Source: Hylemonella gracilis str. Niagara R (lineage in GTDB: Bacteria; Pseudomonadota; Gammaproteobacteria; Burkholderiales; Burkholderiaceae_C). From it: 64,000 nucleotides of DNA. The DNA lies in NCBI RefSeq assembly GCF_000600295.1, contig NZ_JEMG01000001.1, positions 539,442-603,441 on the forward strand. The letters are read 5' to 3'. The notes beneath the pieces were generated by a model. The model ran no database searches and was not told the DNA's origin. It saw nothing but the letters and a program-made list of their open reading frames with translations. Position numbers and translations under genes: made by a program. This document shows positions 27,624-36,729 of the stretch, one piece after another (the first letter of the stretch is position 1; every line of letters begins with the position of its first letter).

Positions 27624-28706
27624 TCAGGCCGCCATGGCCACGCGCGGTGCGTGAGTCAGTCGCTCGAGAGCGATGCCTATGGCATCGTCATGAAACAGCG
27701 CGGTCTTGCGCTGCGCTGCAGCCGGCACGGGCCATCGGGTCAGCCCTTCGCGTACCGCCTCCACCGTGGGCGCCACGCCTTCCTTGGTCAGGAGCCAGTC
27801 CACGGTGGCCAGCAGCTCCATGCCGAAGGGCGACTCGAACCCGTCGATCAAGGAGGAGGTGTCTTCCAGCGCCTGCGCGTAGGCCTTGGCTTCGCTGCGC
27901 AGATAGGCCTGCACCAGTTCCTTGCGTTCGTCGTCAAACCAGATGACATCAAACGGGGTGGCGTCGGCAATGCGCTTTTCGCTGCGCAGATAGCTGCCAT
28001 CCAGGCTGTTGAGCAGGTGTTTGAGCTTGGGCGCATAAGGCCCAAACTTGTTGGCCTCAAACTGGAGGTTGAGTGCTTTGTTGCCCGGCATGAGGCGTTC
28101 AACCGAACGTTCCAGAAACCAGGCCAACTTCTGAATCTCCAGCTGACTGCACTCCATGCCCAGCACCCAGTAGCGGCGCACCAGTTCGGCGATCAGCGCC
28201 CGTGCCGGGGTCAGTTGTTCCACGCCTGCACGCTTGGCCACGTTCTGGTACTGCTGGGTGGGCTCGAACACCGTGATCTCCACACCCGGCAAGTCACTCA
28301 GCACGCGCTCGATCTCGGTCTTGACCAATGGCCAATCCAACCCGCCATTGCCCGCGCCCAGCGGAGGAATGGCGATGGACTGCACCTGTTGATCTATCAG
28401 GAAGCGGCGCAGGTCTTGCAGGCCCTCGGTGATCCACTCCAGCCGGGACGGGGAGCGCCAATGCTGTTTGGTGGGGAAATTCACGATCCAGCGCGGACCG
28501 TCCAGCTCAGCCGGTTCGGTGACGAACATATGGCCGGTCTGTACCTGCCCTGCCTTGCAGGCGGCGGCGTATTGGCGGTAGTTGTCGTCAAAGCGCTCCT
28601 TGAACATGAGCGCGATGCCCTTGCCCATCACGCCCACGGTGTTCACTGTGTTCACCAGCGCCTGCGCGCGGGCTTCCAGCAGATTACCTGTTGTGAAATG
28701 GAGCAT
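27624..28706 (-). CDS. darG: DarG-type macrodomain antitoxin (DNA ADP-ribosylglycohydrolase)
   Basis: A 360-residue two-domain antitoxin. Residues 1-150 are a macrodomain ([30 protein letters not shown], later [12 protein letters not shown]) that removes ADP-ribose from thymidine in DNA. The C-terminal half (from about residue 165, [21 protein letters not shown]) matches the DarG domain that binds and blocks DarT. Its ATG shares one base with the darT stop (TGATG). Upstream toxin, downstream antitoxin, as in known darTG operons. It is convergent with the esterase gene, 13 bases away. Confidence 0.93.
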   Translation of the reverse strand: MLHFTTGNLLEARAQALVNTVNTVGVMGKGIALMFKERFDDNYRQYAAACKAGQVQTGHMFVTEPAELDGPRWIVNFPTKQHWRSPSRLEWITEGLQDLRRFLIDQQVQSIAIPPLGAGNGGLDWPLVKTEIERVLSDLPGVEITVFEPTQQYQNVAKRAGVEQLTPARALIAELVRRYWVLGMECSQLEIQKLAWFLERSVERLMPGNKALNLQFEANKFGPYAPKLKHLLNSLDGSYLRSEKRIADATPFDVIWFDDERKELVQAYLRSEAKAYAQALEDTSSLIDGFESPFGMELLATVDWLLTKEGVAPTVEAVREGLTRWPVPAAAQRKTALFHDDAIGIALERLTHAPRVAMAA

Positions 28707-29356
28707 CAGAAATACCAGTCTGGGCGAGCATGGACCGGCAGATTCAGCCCTTGAGCTTGAACCCGCGCCTGTGCCAACATTTTGCCCTTTTCCGAGTGGC
28801 AGACAATCCCGATCAGTCCTGACACCGGACAGTGTTGGTGTACCAGCGCCTCAGCCTGGTAGCGCTCGAATTTGGCCGGGTCGTTCTCGTCGCGTTTGAA
28901 GTTCCGCGCTTGCAGAAGCTGCCAGTCCACCTTGTCCAGGTCATCCAAATTGTTGTAGTACCTGGCCCAGCGGTAATAGGCGTGCATATCGGTGAACAGA
29001 AACTGCAGACCCTGCTGTGCCACATGGCGCAGGCTGGATACCAGGATGATGATCTCGTCGTTGGGTCGCTGTGGCACCCCGCCCCAGCCGGTGTGGATGT
29101 TGCGCATCATCACCGAGAAGGGCGTGAAGTAGAACGGCACGTAGTCGTTCAAGAAACCTCCGGGCGGCACCGGCACGCGGTGTCGGGCCCGTTTGTCGAT
29201 CAACTCCGGATTGCCGATGCTCACCCAGTTCGGCGCGCGCTGGGCGCCGTTGCCACAGTGCAGTCCGTGCTGCAAAACCCATGGCAGGTTGTCGCGGTGA
29301 ATGATGCGCCAGATCAACGCCTTTTCAGGGTTGAGATTCGGGTAATGGTCAGGCAT
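28706..29356 (-). CDS. darT: DarT-type DNA thymidine ADP-ribosyltransferase toxin
   Basis: A 216-residue toxin (DUF4433). It transfers ADP-ribose from NAD to thymidine bases of single-stranded DNA, blocking replication. The N-terminal [21 protein letters not shown], the segment [13 protein letters not shown] and a likely catalytic Glu in YQAEALVH around residue 168 match the family. No disruption is seen, so the pair looks active. It is the first gene of a two-gene operon with darG. Such pairs act in stress response and phage defence. A 244-base spacer with no clear gene lies before it. Confidence 0.93.
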   Translation of the reverse strand: MPDHYPNLNPEKALIWRIIHRDNLPWVLQHGLHCGNGAQRAPNWVSIGNPELIDKRARHRVPVPPGGFLNDYVPFYFTPFSVMMRNIHTGWGGVPQRPNDEIIILVSSLRHVAQQGLQFLFTDMHAYYRWARYYNNLDDLDKVDWQLLQARNFKRDENDPAKFERYQAEALVHQHCPVSGLIGIVCHSEKGKMLAQARVQAQGLNLPVHARPDWYF

Positions 29357-29600
29357 CCACTGGCTCCGGGGCTTCGACGCCTACGTTGACCGCAACGGTG
29401 CCGATGGACAGGTCTTGCTCTCCTCCACGTGGGGCAAAAAATGGCATGCGTTTGGTGGCGGGCATAACTGCAGATAGTACCCATTCGCTTGGCGCCCAGG
29501 CCGAAGCAAAACGCGCTCGCAGGCGCCGTACTCTGCAGGTCGGCGTCAGTGCAATCCATGACCAGGGCCTGCCCTGGTCATCAGTCATCAGGGTAAAGAT
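29357..29600. other. Spacer upstream of darT with no supportable gene
   Basis: This 244-base stretch separates darT from the FAD monooxygenase gene. A minus-strand open frame of 79 codons (29349-29588) ends in an acidic tail ([15 protein letters not shown]) but has no family resemblance and overlaps the darT start by eight bases. It could be a gene fragment. The darT promoter should lie here; I see no convincing -35/-10 pair. Confidence 0.4.
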
Positions 29601-31277
29601 TCAGGACGCTAAAGTCCGTGCCGGCCGCGCCCGCGCGCCGCGCAGCATCTCCACCAACTCCGCAGGTTCATCCGGCAGGGCGTCACCGCGCCAGACCACG
29701 TGCTGGTCGCTGCGGCACAGCAGCAGGGCGTGCCGGTAGGCCTCGGGCAGGTCGGCTTCGCCTTGCAGGTCCAGCACTTGCAGCGGCACGCCGCGCGCCT
29801 GGGCTGCGGCCAGCAGGGGCGCGGCGTCCACGCGGTTGTCAAACCGCAGCAGGGTGTAACCCGGGCCGAGGGCGTCGTAGAGCGAGCGGCCGTCGGCCAG
29901 CCAGAAATGCGGCGTGCGGCAGCCCGGCACCGTGGAGGGCGTGTAGCCCCCCATGGTGTAGCCCGGGGCCTCTTCGTCGTCGTCCGCCAGGATGGGCGAG
30001 CCCTGGTAGAAGTAGCCGTAGTTCAGGCCGGCGCAGCAGAACTGCTGCACATTGAGTTCGTACGCTTCCTTGCCAATCAGGGCGCGTGACTGTTGCCCGG
30101 CTTCGCTCCGTTCTTCGATGTCACCGGGCACGGCGCGGCGGGCCTTGATCATCTGCTGGGCGTGGTTCATCACGAAGCGCGAGACCTGCTCGGTGATGGG
30201 CTGGCGCTCGGCTTGGTAGGCGTCGAGGATGGCTTCGTCGGCCCAGCCTTGCAGGTGCGCGGCCAGCAGCCAGGACAGATTGAGCGCGTCGGCAATGCCC
30301 GCGTTCATGCCGTAACCCGCGTAAGGCACCCACAGGTGGGCCGCGTCGCCGGCGATGAAGACCCGGCCCTTGCGGAAATCCTGCGCCACCAGGCGACGCC
30401 CCACCCAGTCCTCCTTGGACACGACCTCGTAGGCGAAGTCCGGGCCGACGCCGAGGATGTGGCGGATCGACGCGTCGCGGTCCACCGAGTCGAACTCGGG
30501 CTCGTCCGCGTTCAGGTGGTTGTGCACCAGCCAGTTCTCTTGCCCGTCGATGGCGAACACCGTGCCGCAGCGCTGCGGGTTGACCGCGTAATAGCACCAG
30601 GCCGGTTTGCCGGGCAGCAGGGCCTTCAGGCCGGGCGCGCGGATGTGGGTGGATTGCACGCGCTGGATCAGCGCCGTGCCTTCGAGCTGCGTGCCCATCT
30701 GCTTGCGCACGGTGGAACTGCCACCGTCACAGCCCACGAGGTAAGGCGCGCGCAGGGTGGATTCCTCCCCGCTGTCGAGGTCACGCAAGCGGGCGAGCAC
30801 CCCCTCGGCGCCTTGCGTGAAGTCCAGCAACTGCGTGCGGTTGCGCAGGGTCACGCCGGGCAGGGCCGCCGCGTGGTCCAGCAGGATGGGCTCCAGGTAG
30901 ATCTGGTTGATGCGGTGCGGCGGCTCGGCCGTGGGCCACCAGGTGTCCGGCCCGCCGGTGGCCGTGTAGCGGTCGCGCCGGCAGGGGATGGGAATGCGCG
31001 TGAGCTCGATGCCCGTCATGCGGGTGCGGAACACCACGTCGTTCGGGTAGTCCTCGGGCAGGCCGGCCGCGCGCAGCTTGGCCGCCACGCCCAGGCGGCG
31101 GAACTGCTCCATGGTGCGCGAGGACACGTGGTTGCACTTGACGGGCGGCGGTTCGGCGTAGCGGCGCTGCTCGATCACGGTCACGCGCAGGCCGCGGCCG
31201 GCCAGGTCCATGGCCAGGGTCAGGCCCACGGGGCCGGCCCCCGCGATCAGTACGTCGGTGTCGTAGGCGTTCGTCAT
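29601..31277 (-). CDS. FAD-dependent aromatic-type monooxygenase (PheA/TfdB family)
   Basis: A 558-residue flavoprotein hydroxylase of the phenol hydroxylase/UbiH-like group. The N-terminal FAD motif is VLIAGAGPVGLTLAMDLAGRG; the middle has LVGCDGGSSTVRKQMG and the second FAD motif is VFIAGDAAHLWVPYAGYGMNAGIADA. The C-terminal 130 residues form the thioredoxin-like extension of this family. Such enzymes hydroxylate a phenolic or related ring with NAD(P)H and oxygen. It is divergent from the LysR gene at 31369, with a 91-base AT-rich spacer. The substrate is unknown. Confidence 0.92.
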   Translation of the reverse strand: MTNAYDTDVLIAGAGPVGLTLAMDLAGRGLRVTVIEQRRYAEPPPVKCNHVSSRTMEQFRRLGVAAKLRAAGLPEDYPNDVVFRTRMTGIELTRIPIPCRRDRYTATGGPDTWWPTAEPPHRINQIYLEPILLDHAAALPGVTLRNRTQLLDFTQGAEGVLARLRDLDSGEESTLRAPYLVGCDGGSSTVRKQMGTQLEGTALIQRVQSTHIRAPGLKALLPGKPAWCYYAVNPQRCGTVFAIDGQENWLVHNHLNADEPEFDSVDRDASIRHILGVGPDFAYEVVSKEDWVGRRLVAQDFRKGRVFIAGDAAHLWVPYAGYGMNAGIADALNLSWLLAAHLQGWADEAILDAYQAERQPITEQVSRFVMNHAQQMIKARRAVPGDIEERSEAGQQSRALIGKEAYELNVQQFCCAGLNYGYFYQGSPILADDDEEAPGYTMGGYTPSTVPGCRTPHFWLADGRSLYDALGPGYTLLRFDNRVDAAPLLAAAQARGVPLQVLDLQGEADLPEAYRHALLLCRSDQHVVWRGDALPDEPAELVEMLRGARARPARTLAS

Positions 31278-31343
31278 GGTTGTTCTTGAGGGTGGTCAGG
31301 CATCCATTGGACTCAATCCAAAAACTTAGGTAAATTCAATTTT

Positions 31344-31359
31344 TCATAATCAAATATGA
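31344..31359. promoter_or_regulatory. Dyad in the divergent monooxygenase / LysR spacer, candidate LysR box
   Basis: TCATA (31344-31348) and TATGA (31355-31359) form an inverted repeat with a 6-base centre in the most AT-rich part of the 91-base spacer. Size and position fit a LysR-type recognition site just upstream of the regulator's own ATG. No effector or binding is demonstrated. Confidence 0.4.
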
Positions 31360-31368
31360 TTTTTGCTT

Positions 31369-32280
31369 ATGAATAAGAAGCGCGCCTTCTCGCCCACGCT
31401 CAAGCAACTGCGGGCCTTCGTCGCGGTCTACCGCCTGGGCAAGCTCAGCGCGGCGGCCTCGCAACTCTTCATCACGCAGCCGGCGGTGAGCCTGCTGATC
31501 AAACAGATGGAGGAGGGTTTGGGCGAGCGCCTGTTTGACCGCAGCACCCGCTCTCTGCGGCCCACCTCCGCCGCGCACGAGGCGGTGCAGATGGCCGAGC
31601 GCATCCTGCGCGACCTGGACACCCTGGGCGCGGGCCTGCAGGACCTGACGGAGCTGCGTCGCGGCAGCGTCACCGTGGTCCTCACGCCCACGCTGGCCGA
31701 GATCCTGCTGCCGCCCGTGGTCCGCGCCTTCCGCGCGCAGTTCCCCGACATCCGCCTCGTCGTGGACGACTGCGCGCCGGACCAGTTCTATTCCCGCGTG
31801 ATGAGCGAGCAGACCGACTTCGGCATCGGCGCGCCCGAACGCCTGGGGCCGGGCGTGGAACTGCAGACCCTGCTGCGCGACCACCTCAGCCTGGTCTGCC
31901 CGCGCGACCATCCCCTGGCCCAGCGCCGCACCCTGCGCTGGAAAGACCTGGACGGCCTGCCCCTCATGACCGTGCGCCCGGGTTACGGCATCCGCCCCCT
32001 GATCGAGCTCTCGGCCGCGCGCGCGGGCGTGCGACTCAACGTCACGCAGGAAGTGACCTTCCTCTCCACCGCCCTGTGGATGACGCGCAATGGCATGGAA
32101 CCCGTCCTCATGCCCGCGGCCTACCTCACCGATGCCCGCGACCCCGACCTCGTCGCCAAGACCCTGACCGCGCCCAAGGTCTCGCGCGACATCCACCTGG
32201 TGCTCAAGCAAGGTCGTTCCCTCTCGGCCGCGGCGCGGCAGTTCATCACGGTGCTGCGCAAGACGCTGGCGGCGGGGTGA
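31369..32280 (+). CDS. LysR family transcriptional regulator (divergent from FAD monooxygenase)
   Basis: A 303-residue LysR regulator. The DNA-binding domain is at residues 6-66 (SPTLKQLRAFVAVYRLGKLSAAASQLFITQPAVSLLIKQME read as helix, turn and recognition helix), and the CbnR/CysB-like effector domain follows from about residue 92. ATG at 31369 is used; a TTG lies six bases earlier. Divergent orientation makes the monooxygenase gene its probable target. It ends 59 bases before the KTSC gene on the same strand. Confidence 0.93.
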   Translation: MNKKRAFSPTLKQLRAFVAVYRLGKLSAAASQLFITQPAVSLLIKQMEEGLGERLFDRSTRSLRPTSAAHEAVQMAERILRDLDTLGAGLQDLTELRRGSVTVVLTPTLAEILLPPVVRAFRAQFPDIRLVVDDCAPDQFYSRVMSEQTDFGIGAPERLGPGVELQTLLRDHLSLVCPRDHPLAQRRTLRWKDLDGLPLMTVRPGYGIRPLIELSAARAGVRLNVTQEVTFLSTALWMTRNGMEPVLMPAAYLTDARDPDLVAKTLTAPKVSRDIHLVLKQGRSLSAAARQFITVLRKTLAAG

Positions 32281-32339
32281 TGGGGCCGCGCCCGTGGCGC
32301 CCGCATTGCACCGGGATCGGTCGCCGGTGAAAATGGGCC

Positions 32340-32615
32340 ATGCAAAGCAAGACCTTCACCAGCGGCCGTTTTCGCCGTGCCGACTACGACGAAACCACCC
32401 AGCAGCTGGACCTGCACCGCGACGACAAGACGGTTCTGGCCTACAAACAGGTGCCGTTGGAGGTGTTCCGCCGCTTGTGCAGCGCGCCGAATCCGACGAC
32501 GTATTGGGAGGATCGGATTGCGGAGGAATATCCGAAGGGTGTGCCGATGGTCAAGGTCGAAGGCGCGGACGATGCGGCGCGGAAGTTCAAGGATCTGTTT
32601 GGCAGTGGAGAATGA
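32340..32615 (+). CDS. KTSC domain-containing small protein
   Basis: A 91-residue protein that resembles the KTSC domain. The pattern is FRRADYDETTQQLDLHRDDKT, then a predicted beta strand with YKQVPLEVFRRLCSAP, then YWEDRIAEEYP. KTSC domains are found alone or fused to nucleases and RNA-binding proteins, but their role is not established. It sits 149 bases ahead of hsdR in the same direction. It could be part of the restriction locus or simply a neighbour. Confidence 0.7.
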   Translation: MQSKTFTSGRFRRADYDETTQQLDLHRDDKTVLAYKQVPLEVFRRLCSAPNPTTYWEDRIAEEYPKGVPMVKVEGADDAARKFKDLFGSGE

Positions 32616-32763
32616 CTTGGTCTGATTTGACGATCTATCTGACTGGGGCGGTCTGACCCTAAGTATCAGCAATCGGGTCCCGATAAACTCTGACAAGATC
32701 GTACTGTTCGCGGGAAAAGATACTTTGGCGCTGCTCAACCCTGGCGCCGACAAGGGAAGCCGT

Positions 32764-35217
32764 TTGGACAAGAAGAAGCTATCCGAGGCCGATATCTGTG
32801 AGAAGTTCATCTCGCCCGCGCTCCAGCAGGCGGGCTGGGACGCTGTCGAGCAGGTCTTCCGGGAGTACACGCTTCGCCCTGGCCGCGTCGTGGTTCGTGG
32901 CCGTCAGGCTGCGCGAGACAAGCGTTCCGTCCTCCGCGCCGACTACGTACTTTTTTATAAGTCCAACCCGCTGGTCGTCATCGAGGCCAAGGACAACCAC
33001 CACGCCATTGGCGCTGGCATGGACCAAGCCATCCACTACGCCGAATTGCTGGACGTGCCTTTCGCGCTGTCCACCAATGGCGACGGCTTTGTCTTCCGCG
33101 ATGCCACCCTGACCACGGGCGTGCTGGAGAGCAACCTGGCCTTGGACCAGTTCCCCTCGCCGCAAGACCTCTGGAACCGGTACTGCGCCTGGAAAGGCTG
33201 GTCGCCAGCCGTGCGCCAGGTCGCGGAGTACCCCTACGCACCGAGCAAGACTCCACGCTATTACCAGATCAACGCCATCAACCGCACCGTCGAGGCCATC
33301 GCTCAGGGGCAGAACCGCATCCTGCTCGTCATGGCCACGGGCACGGGAAAGACCTACACCGCCTTCCAAATCATCTGGCGGCTGTGGAAGAGCGGGGCCA
33401 AGAAGCGCATCCTCTATCTGGCCGACCGCAACATCCTGATCGACCAGACCATGGTGAACGACTTCCGTCCGTTCAAAGGTGCCATGGCCAAGCTCAGCCC
33501 CAATGCCAAGGGTGTCGAGCGTGTGGATGCCGAAACAGGCAAGCAGTTCATCGAACACCTGGACTTGGCTGTCAACAAGACCAGCAAGCTGGTCGACAAG
33601 TCCTACGAGATTTACTTGTCTCTCTACCAGGCTGTCTCAGGCACCGAGGAAGAGGCGAACATTTACAAGCAGTTCTCGCCGGACTTCTTCGATCTCATCA
33701 TCGTGGATGAGTGCCACCGTGGCAGTGCAGATGCTGACTCGGCTTGGCGCGAAATTCTTTCTTACTTCAGCACTGCGACACAGATCGGCTTGACCGCCAC
33801 GCCCAAGGAGACCAAGGACGTTTCCAACATCGAGTACTTTGGTGAGCCGGTTTACCAGTACTCCTTGCGCCAAGGTATTGAAGACGGCTACCTGGCGCCC
33901 TACAAGGTCATCCGCGTCGATCTGGACAAAGACACTTTCGGTTGGCGCCCTACTGTCGGCATGAAAGATAAGGCCGGCAACCTTATCGAAGATCGCATTT
34001 ACAACGCGACGGACATGAACCGCACCTTGGTGCTGGAGCGGCGCGACGAGGTGGTGGCTGCCAAGATCACCGAATACCTCAAGGCCACCCACCGCTACGA
34101 CAAGACCATCGTCTTCTGCGAAGACGTGGACCACGCCAGCCGCATGCGCCAGGCCCTGGCCAACGCCAATGCCGACCTCTGCAAAGACAACCCCAAGTAC
34201 GTCGTCCAGATCACCGGCGATAACGCCGAGGGTAAGCTGGAGTTGGACAACTTCATCGACCCGGAGAAAACCTACCCCGTCATCGCCACCACCTCCAAAC
34301 TCATGAGCACGGGCGTAGATGCACAAACCTGCAAGCTCATCGTGCTGGACCAGAACATCAAATCCATGACGCTGTTCAAGCAGATCATTGGCCGTGGCAC
34401 CCGCCTGCGCGAAGACCTGGGCAAGACCTGGTTCACCATCCTGGACTTCAAGCGGGCCACCGACATCTTTGCCGACGAGAAGTTCGACGGTGACCCGGTC
34501 CAGATTTACGAACCCAAGGGTGATGACCCCGTGGCGCCGCCCGAGCCGCCGCCGGGCTCACCGGGTAAGCCAGGCGGCCCCGAAGTGGGCGGCAGTCCAC
34601 CCACCGGACCGACAACCGTTGGTCCCGGTGAAGGTGGCGTCCAAATCAAGCGGTACATCGTGGACGGCCGAGTCAACGTTTCCGTGGCCCGCGAGCGTGT
34701 GCAGTACCTCAACGCCCAGGGCAAGCTCATCACCGAAAGCCTGCGCGACTACACACGCATCAACCTGCTGGCCAAGTACAGCTCGTTGGACCAATTCCTC
34801 CAGGCGTGGAACGATGCCGAGCGCAAAGAGGCGCTGCTCCAGGAGCTGGAAGGTTACGGTGTGCTGTTTGATGCGCTGGCGGAGGACGTGGGCAAAGACC
34901 TGGACCCTTTTGACCTGCTCATCCATGTGGCCTGGAACATGCCGCCGCTGACCCGCCGCGAGCGAGCCAACCGCGTCAAGAAGCGCAATGTCTTCACCAA
35001 ATACGGCCCCACCGCGCGCAAGGTGCTGGACGCCTTGATCGACAAATACGCCGACCAAGGCGTGCAAACCATCGAAAGCATGGACGTGCTCAGCGTTCCG
35101 CCTTTGACCGACCTGGGAACGCCTGTCGAGTTGGTGCGCAGCTTCGGTGGCAAAGACCAGTATCTCCAAGCCCTGCAACTGCTGGAGTCCGAGCTTTACT
35201 CGGCTCGCCCCAACTGA
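32764..35217 (+). CDS. hsdR: Type I restriction enzyme, endonuclease/translocase subunit HsdR
   Basis: The motor and nuclease subunit, which translocates DNA with ATP and cuts unmethylated DNA. Length is about 817 residues, as in the EcoEI-like (type IB) branch. The nuclease core shows Asp60, Glu74 and Lys76 (IEAKD). The helicase core shows GTGKT with Lys196, DECHR and TATP, and motif VI region QIIGRGTRLR. The C-terminal domain is EcoEI_R_C-like (DYTRINLLAKYSSLDQF onward). A Pro/Gly-rich linker is encoded at about 34,520-34,640. I chose the TTG at 32764, which has AAGGGA ahead and gives the typical MDKKKLSEADIC start; a TTG at 32725 is possible. There is no ATG option. Confidence 0.95.
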   Translation: MDKKKLSEADICEKFISPALQQAGWDAVEQVFREYTLRPGRVVVRGRQAARDKRSVLRADYVLFYKSNPLVVIEAKDNHHAIGAGMDQAIHYAELLDVPFALSTNGDGFVFRDATLTTGVLESNLALDQFPSPQDLWNRYCAWKGWSPAVRQVAEYPYAPSKTPRYYQINAINRTVEAIAQGQNRILLVMATGTGKTYTAFQIIWRLWKSGAKKRILYLADRNILIDQTMVNDFRPFKGAMAKLSPNAKGVERVDAETGKQFIEHLDLAVNKTSKLVDKSYEIYLSLYQAVSGTEEEANIYKQFSPDFFDLIIVDECHRGSADADSAWREILSYFSTATQIGLTATPKETKDVSNIEYFGEPVYQYSLRQGIEDGYLAPYKVIRVDLDKDTFGWRPTVGMKDKAGNLIEDRIYNATDMNRTLVLERRDEVVAAKITEYLKATHRYDKTIVFCEDVDHASRMRQALANANADLCKDNPKYVVQITGDNAEGKLELDNFIDPEKTYPVIATTSKLMSTGVDAQTCKLIVLDQNIKSMTLFKQIIGRGTRLREDLGKTWFTILDFKRATDIFADEKFDGDPVQIYEPKGDDPVAPPEPPPGSPGKPGGPEVGGSPPTGPTTVGPGEGGVQIKRYIVDGRVNVSVARERVQYLNAQGKLITESLRDYTRINLLAKYSSLDQFLQAWNDAERKEALLQELEGYGVLFDALAEDVGKDLDPFDLLIHVAWNMPPLTRRERANRVKKRNVFTKYGPTARKVLDALIDKYADQGVQTIESMDVLSVPPLTDLGTPVELVRSFGGKDQYLQALQLLESELYSARPN

Positions 35218-35259
35218 TCGTTTGTTCTTTTTATCGCGTAAGTAAGTTAGTAAGTCTGA

Positions 35260-36729
35260 ATGTCCAATCTCTCCGCCGTCATCAAATCCATCCAAGACAT
35301 CATGCGCCAGGACAGTGGCGTGGATGGTGATGCACAACGTATCTCTCAGCTCACCTGGCTGCTCTTCCTCAAGGTTTTCGACGCCCAGGAGGAAGAGCTG
35401 GAAATCACCCGCGACAAGTACAAAAGCCCCATCCCTGAGCACCTGCGTTGGCGCAACTGGGCCAGCAACCCCGAGGGCATCACCGGCGAGGCGCTGCTGG
35501 ATTTTGTGAACAGCCAACTCTTCCCCAAGCTCAAGGCGCTTCCGGGCGATGCCGAACGCAACCCCCGTGGCTTCGTGGTGCGCAGTGTGTTTGAAGATGC
35601 CTTCAATTACATGAAGAGCGGCCAGCTCCTGCGCCAGGTCATCAACAAGCTCAACGCCATTGACTTCAACCGCCAGGCCGAACGCCACCAGTTCAACGAC
35701 CTGTACGAAAAGATCCTCAAAGACCTGCAGTCCGCCGGCAACGCGGGTGAGTTCTACACCCCGCGCGCCGTGACCCAGTTCATGGTGGACATGGTCAACC
35801 CCAAGCTGGGCGAAGTGGTGCTGGACCCCGCCTGTGGCACCGGCGGCTTCCTGGTCTGCGCCCTGGAGCACCTGCGCAAGCAGGTGAAGAACGAGCAGGA
35901 CCAAGCCACCTTGCAGCGCAGCGTGCGCGGTGTGGAGAAGAAGCAGCTCCCGCACATGCTCTGCACCACGAACATGATGCTGCACGGCGTCGAGGTCCCC
36001 AGCCAGATCACGCACGACAACACACTCACCCGACCGCTGCGCGACTACGGCGCTGCCGACCGGGTAGACGTGATCATCACCAACCCGCCCTTCGGTGGCG
36101 TGGAGGAGCCGGGCACGGAGAACAACTTCCCCGCCGACGTTCGCACCAAGGAGACGGCAGACCTCTTTCTCGTGCTCATCAAGCACCTGCTCAAGGCCCA
36201 TGGCCGTGCTGCCCTGGTGCTGCCGGATGGCACCCTGTTCGGGGAAGGTGTCAAGACCCGCATCAAAGAGCAGCTCCTACAAGAGTGCAACCTGCACACC
36301 ATCGTGCGCCTGCCCAACGGCGTGTTCAGTCCTTACACCGGTATCAAGACCAATCTGTTGTTTTTTACCAAGGGCCAGCCCACCCAAGAGATTTGGTACT
36401 ACGAGCACCAGTACCCTGCAGGCGCCAAGAACTACAACAAGACCAAGCCCATCCGCATCGAAGAGTTCGACGTGGAGAAAGCCTGGTGGGGCAGCGAGGC
36501 CGATGGTTTTGCCAGCCGGGTGGAGAACGAGTTCGCCTGGAAGGTCAGCATCGACGCCATCAAGGCCGCTGGCTACAACCTGGACCAGAAGAACCCGCAC
36601 GCGGGGCCGGAGGTCAGCCACGACCCGCAGGAGCTGTTGGCCGACTACCAGCGCTTGCAGGCCGAGGCGCAGGCGCTGCGCGACCAGCTCAAGGCCATCC
36701 TGGCGCAGTCGTTGGAGGGGGCGAAGTGA
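35260..36729 (+). CDS. hsdM: Type I restriction enzyme, DNA methyltransferase subunit HsdM
   Basis: A 489-residue N6-adenine methyltransferase. The N-terminal HsdM_N domain (DAQRISQLTWLLFLKVFD) precedes the catalytic domain with SAM motif DPACGTGGF (residues 189-197) and catalytic NPPF (residues 275-278). It methylates the host site and joins HsdS to form the trimer M2S. It begins 42 bases after hsdR, where a short TAAG-rich tract (35239-35255) precedes an ATG with no clear ribosome site. Its stop overlaps the hsdS GTG start (GTGA). Confidence 0.96.
   Translation: MSNLSAVIKSIQDIMRQDSGVDGDAQRISQLTWLLFLKVFDAQEEELEITRDKYKSPIPEHLRWRNWASNPEGITGEALLDFVNSQLFPKLKALPGDAERNPRGFVVRSVFEDAFNYMKSGQLLRQVINKLNAIDFNRQAERHQFNDLYEKILKDLQSAGNAGEFYTPRAVTQFMVDMVNPKLGEVVLDPACGTGGFLVCALEHLRKQVKNEQDQATLQRSVRGVEKKQLPHMLCTTNMMLHGVEVPSQITHDNTLTRPLRDYGAADRVDVIITNPPFGGVEEPGTENNFPADVRTKETADLFLVLIKHLLKAHGRAALVLPDGTLFGEGVKTRIKEQLLQECNLHTIVRLPNGVFSPYTGIKTNLLFFTKGQPTQEIWYYEHQYPAGAKNYNKTKPIRIEEFDVEKAWWGSEADGFASRVENEFAWKVSIDAIKAAGYNLDQKNPHAGPEVSHDPQELLADYQRLQAEAQALRDQLKAILAQSLEGAK

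Noticed and set aside
29386-29739. Plus-strand open frame of 117 codons upstream of darT
   Set aside because: It overlaps the 3' end of the monooxygenase gene and shows no family resemblance or ribosome site.
32616-32724. Sigma-70 promoter for the hsd operon (TTGACG at 32627-32632)
   Set aside because: A -35-like hexamer is present, but no acceptable -10 hexamer follows at 16-18 bases.
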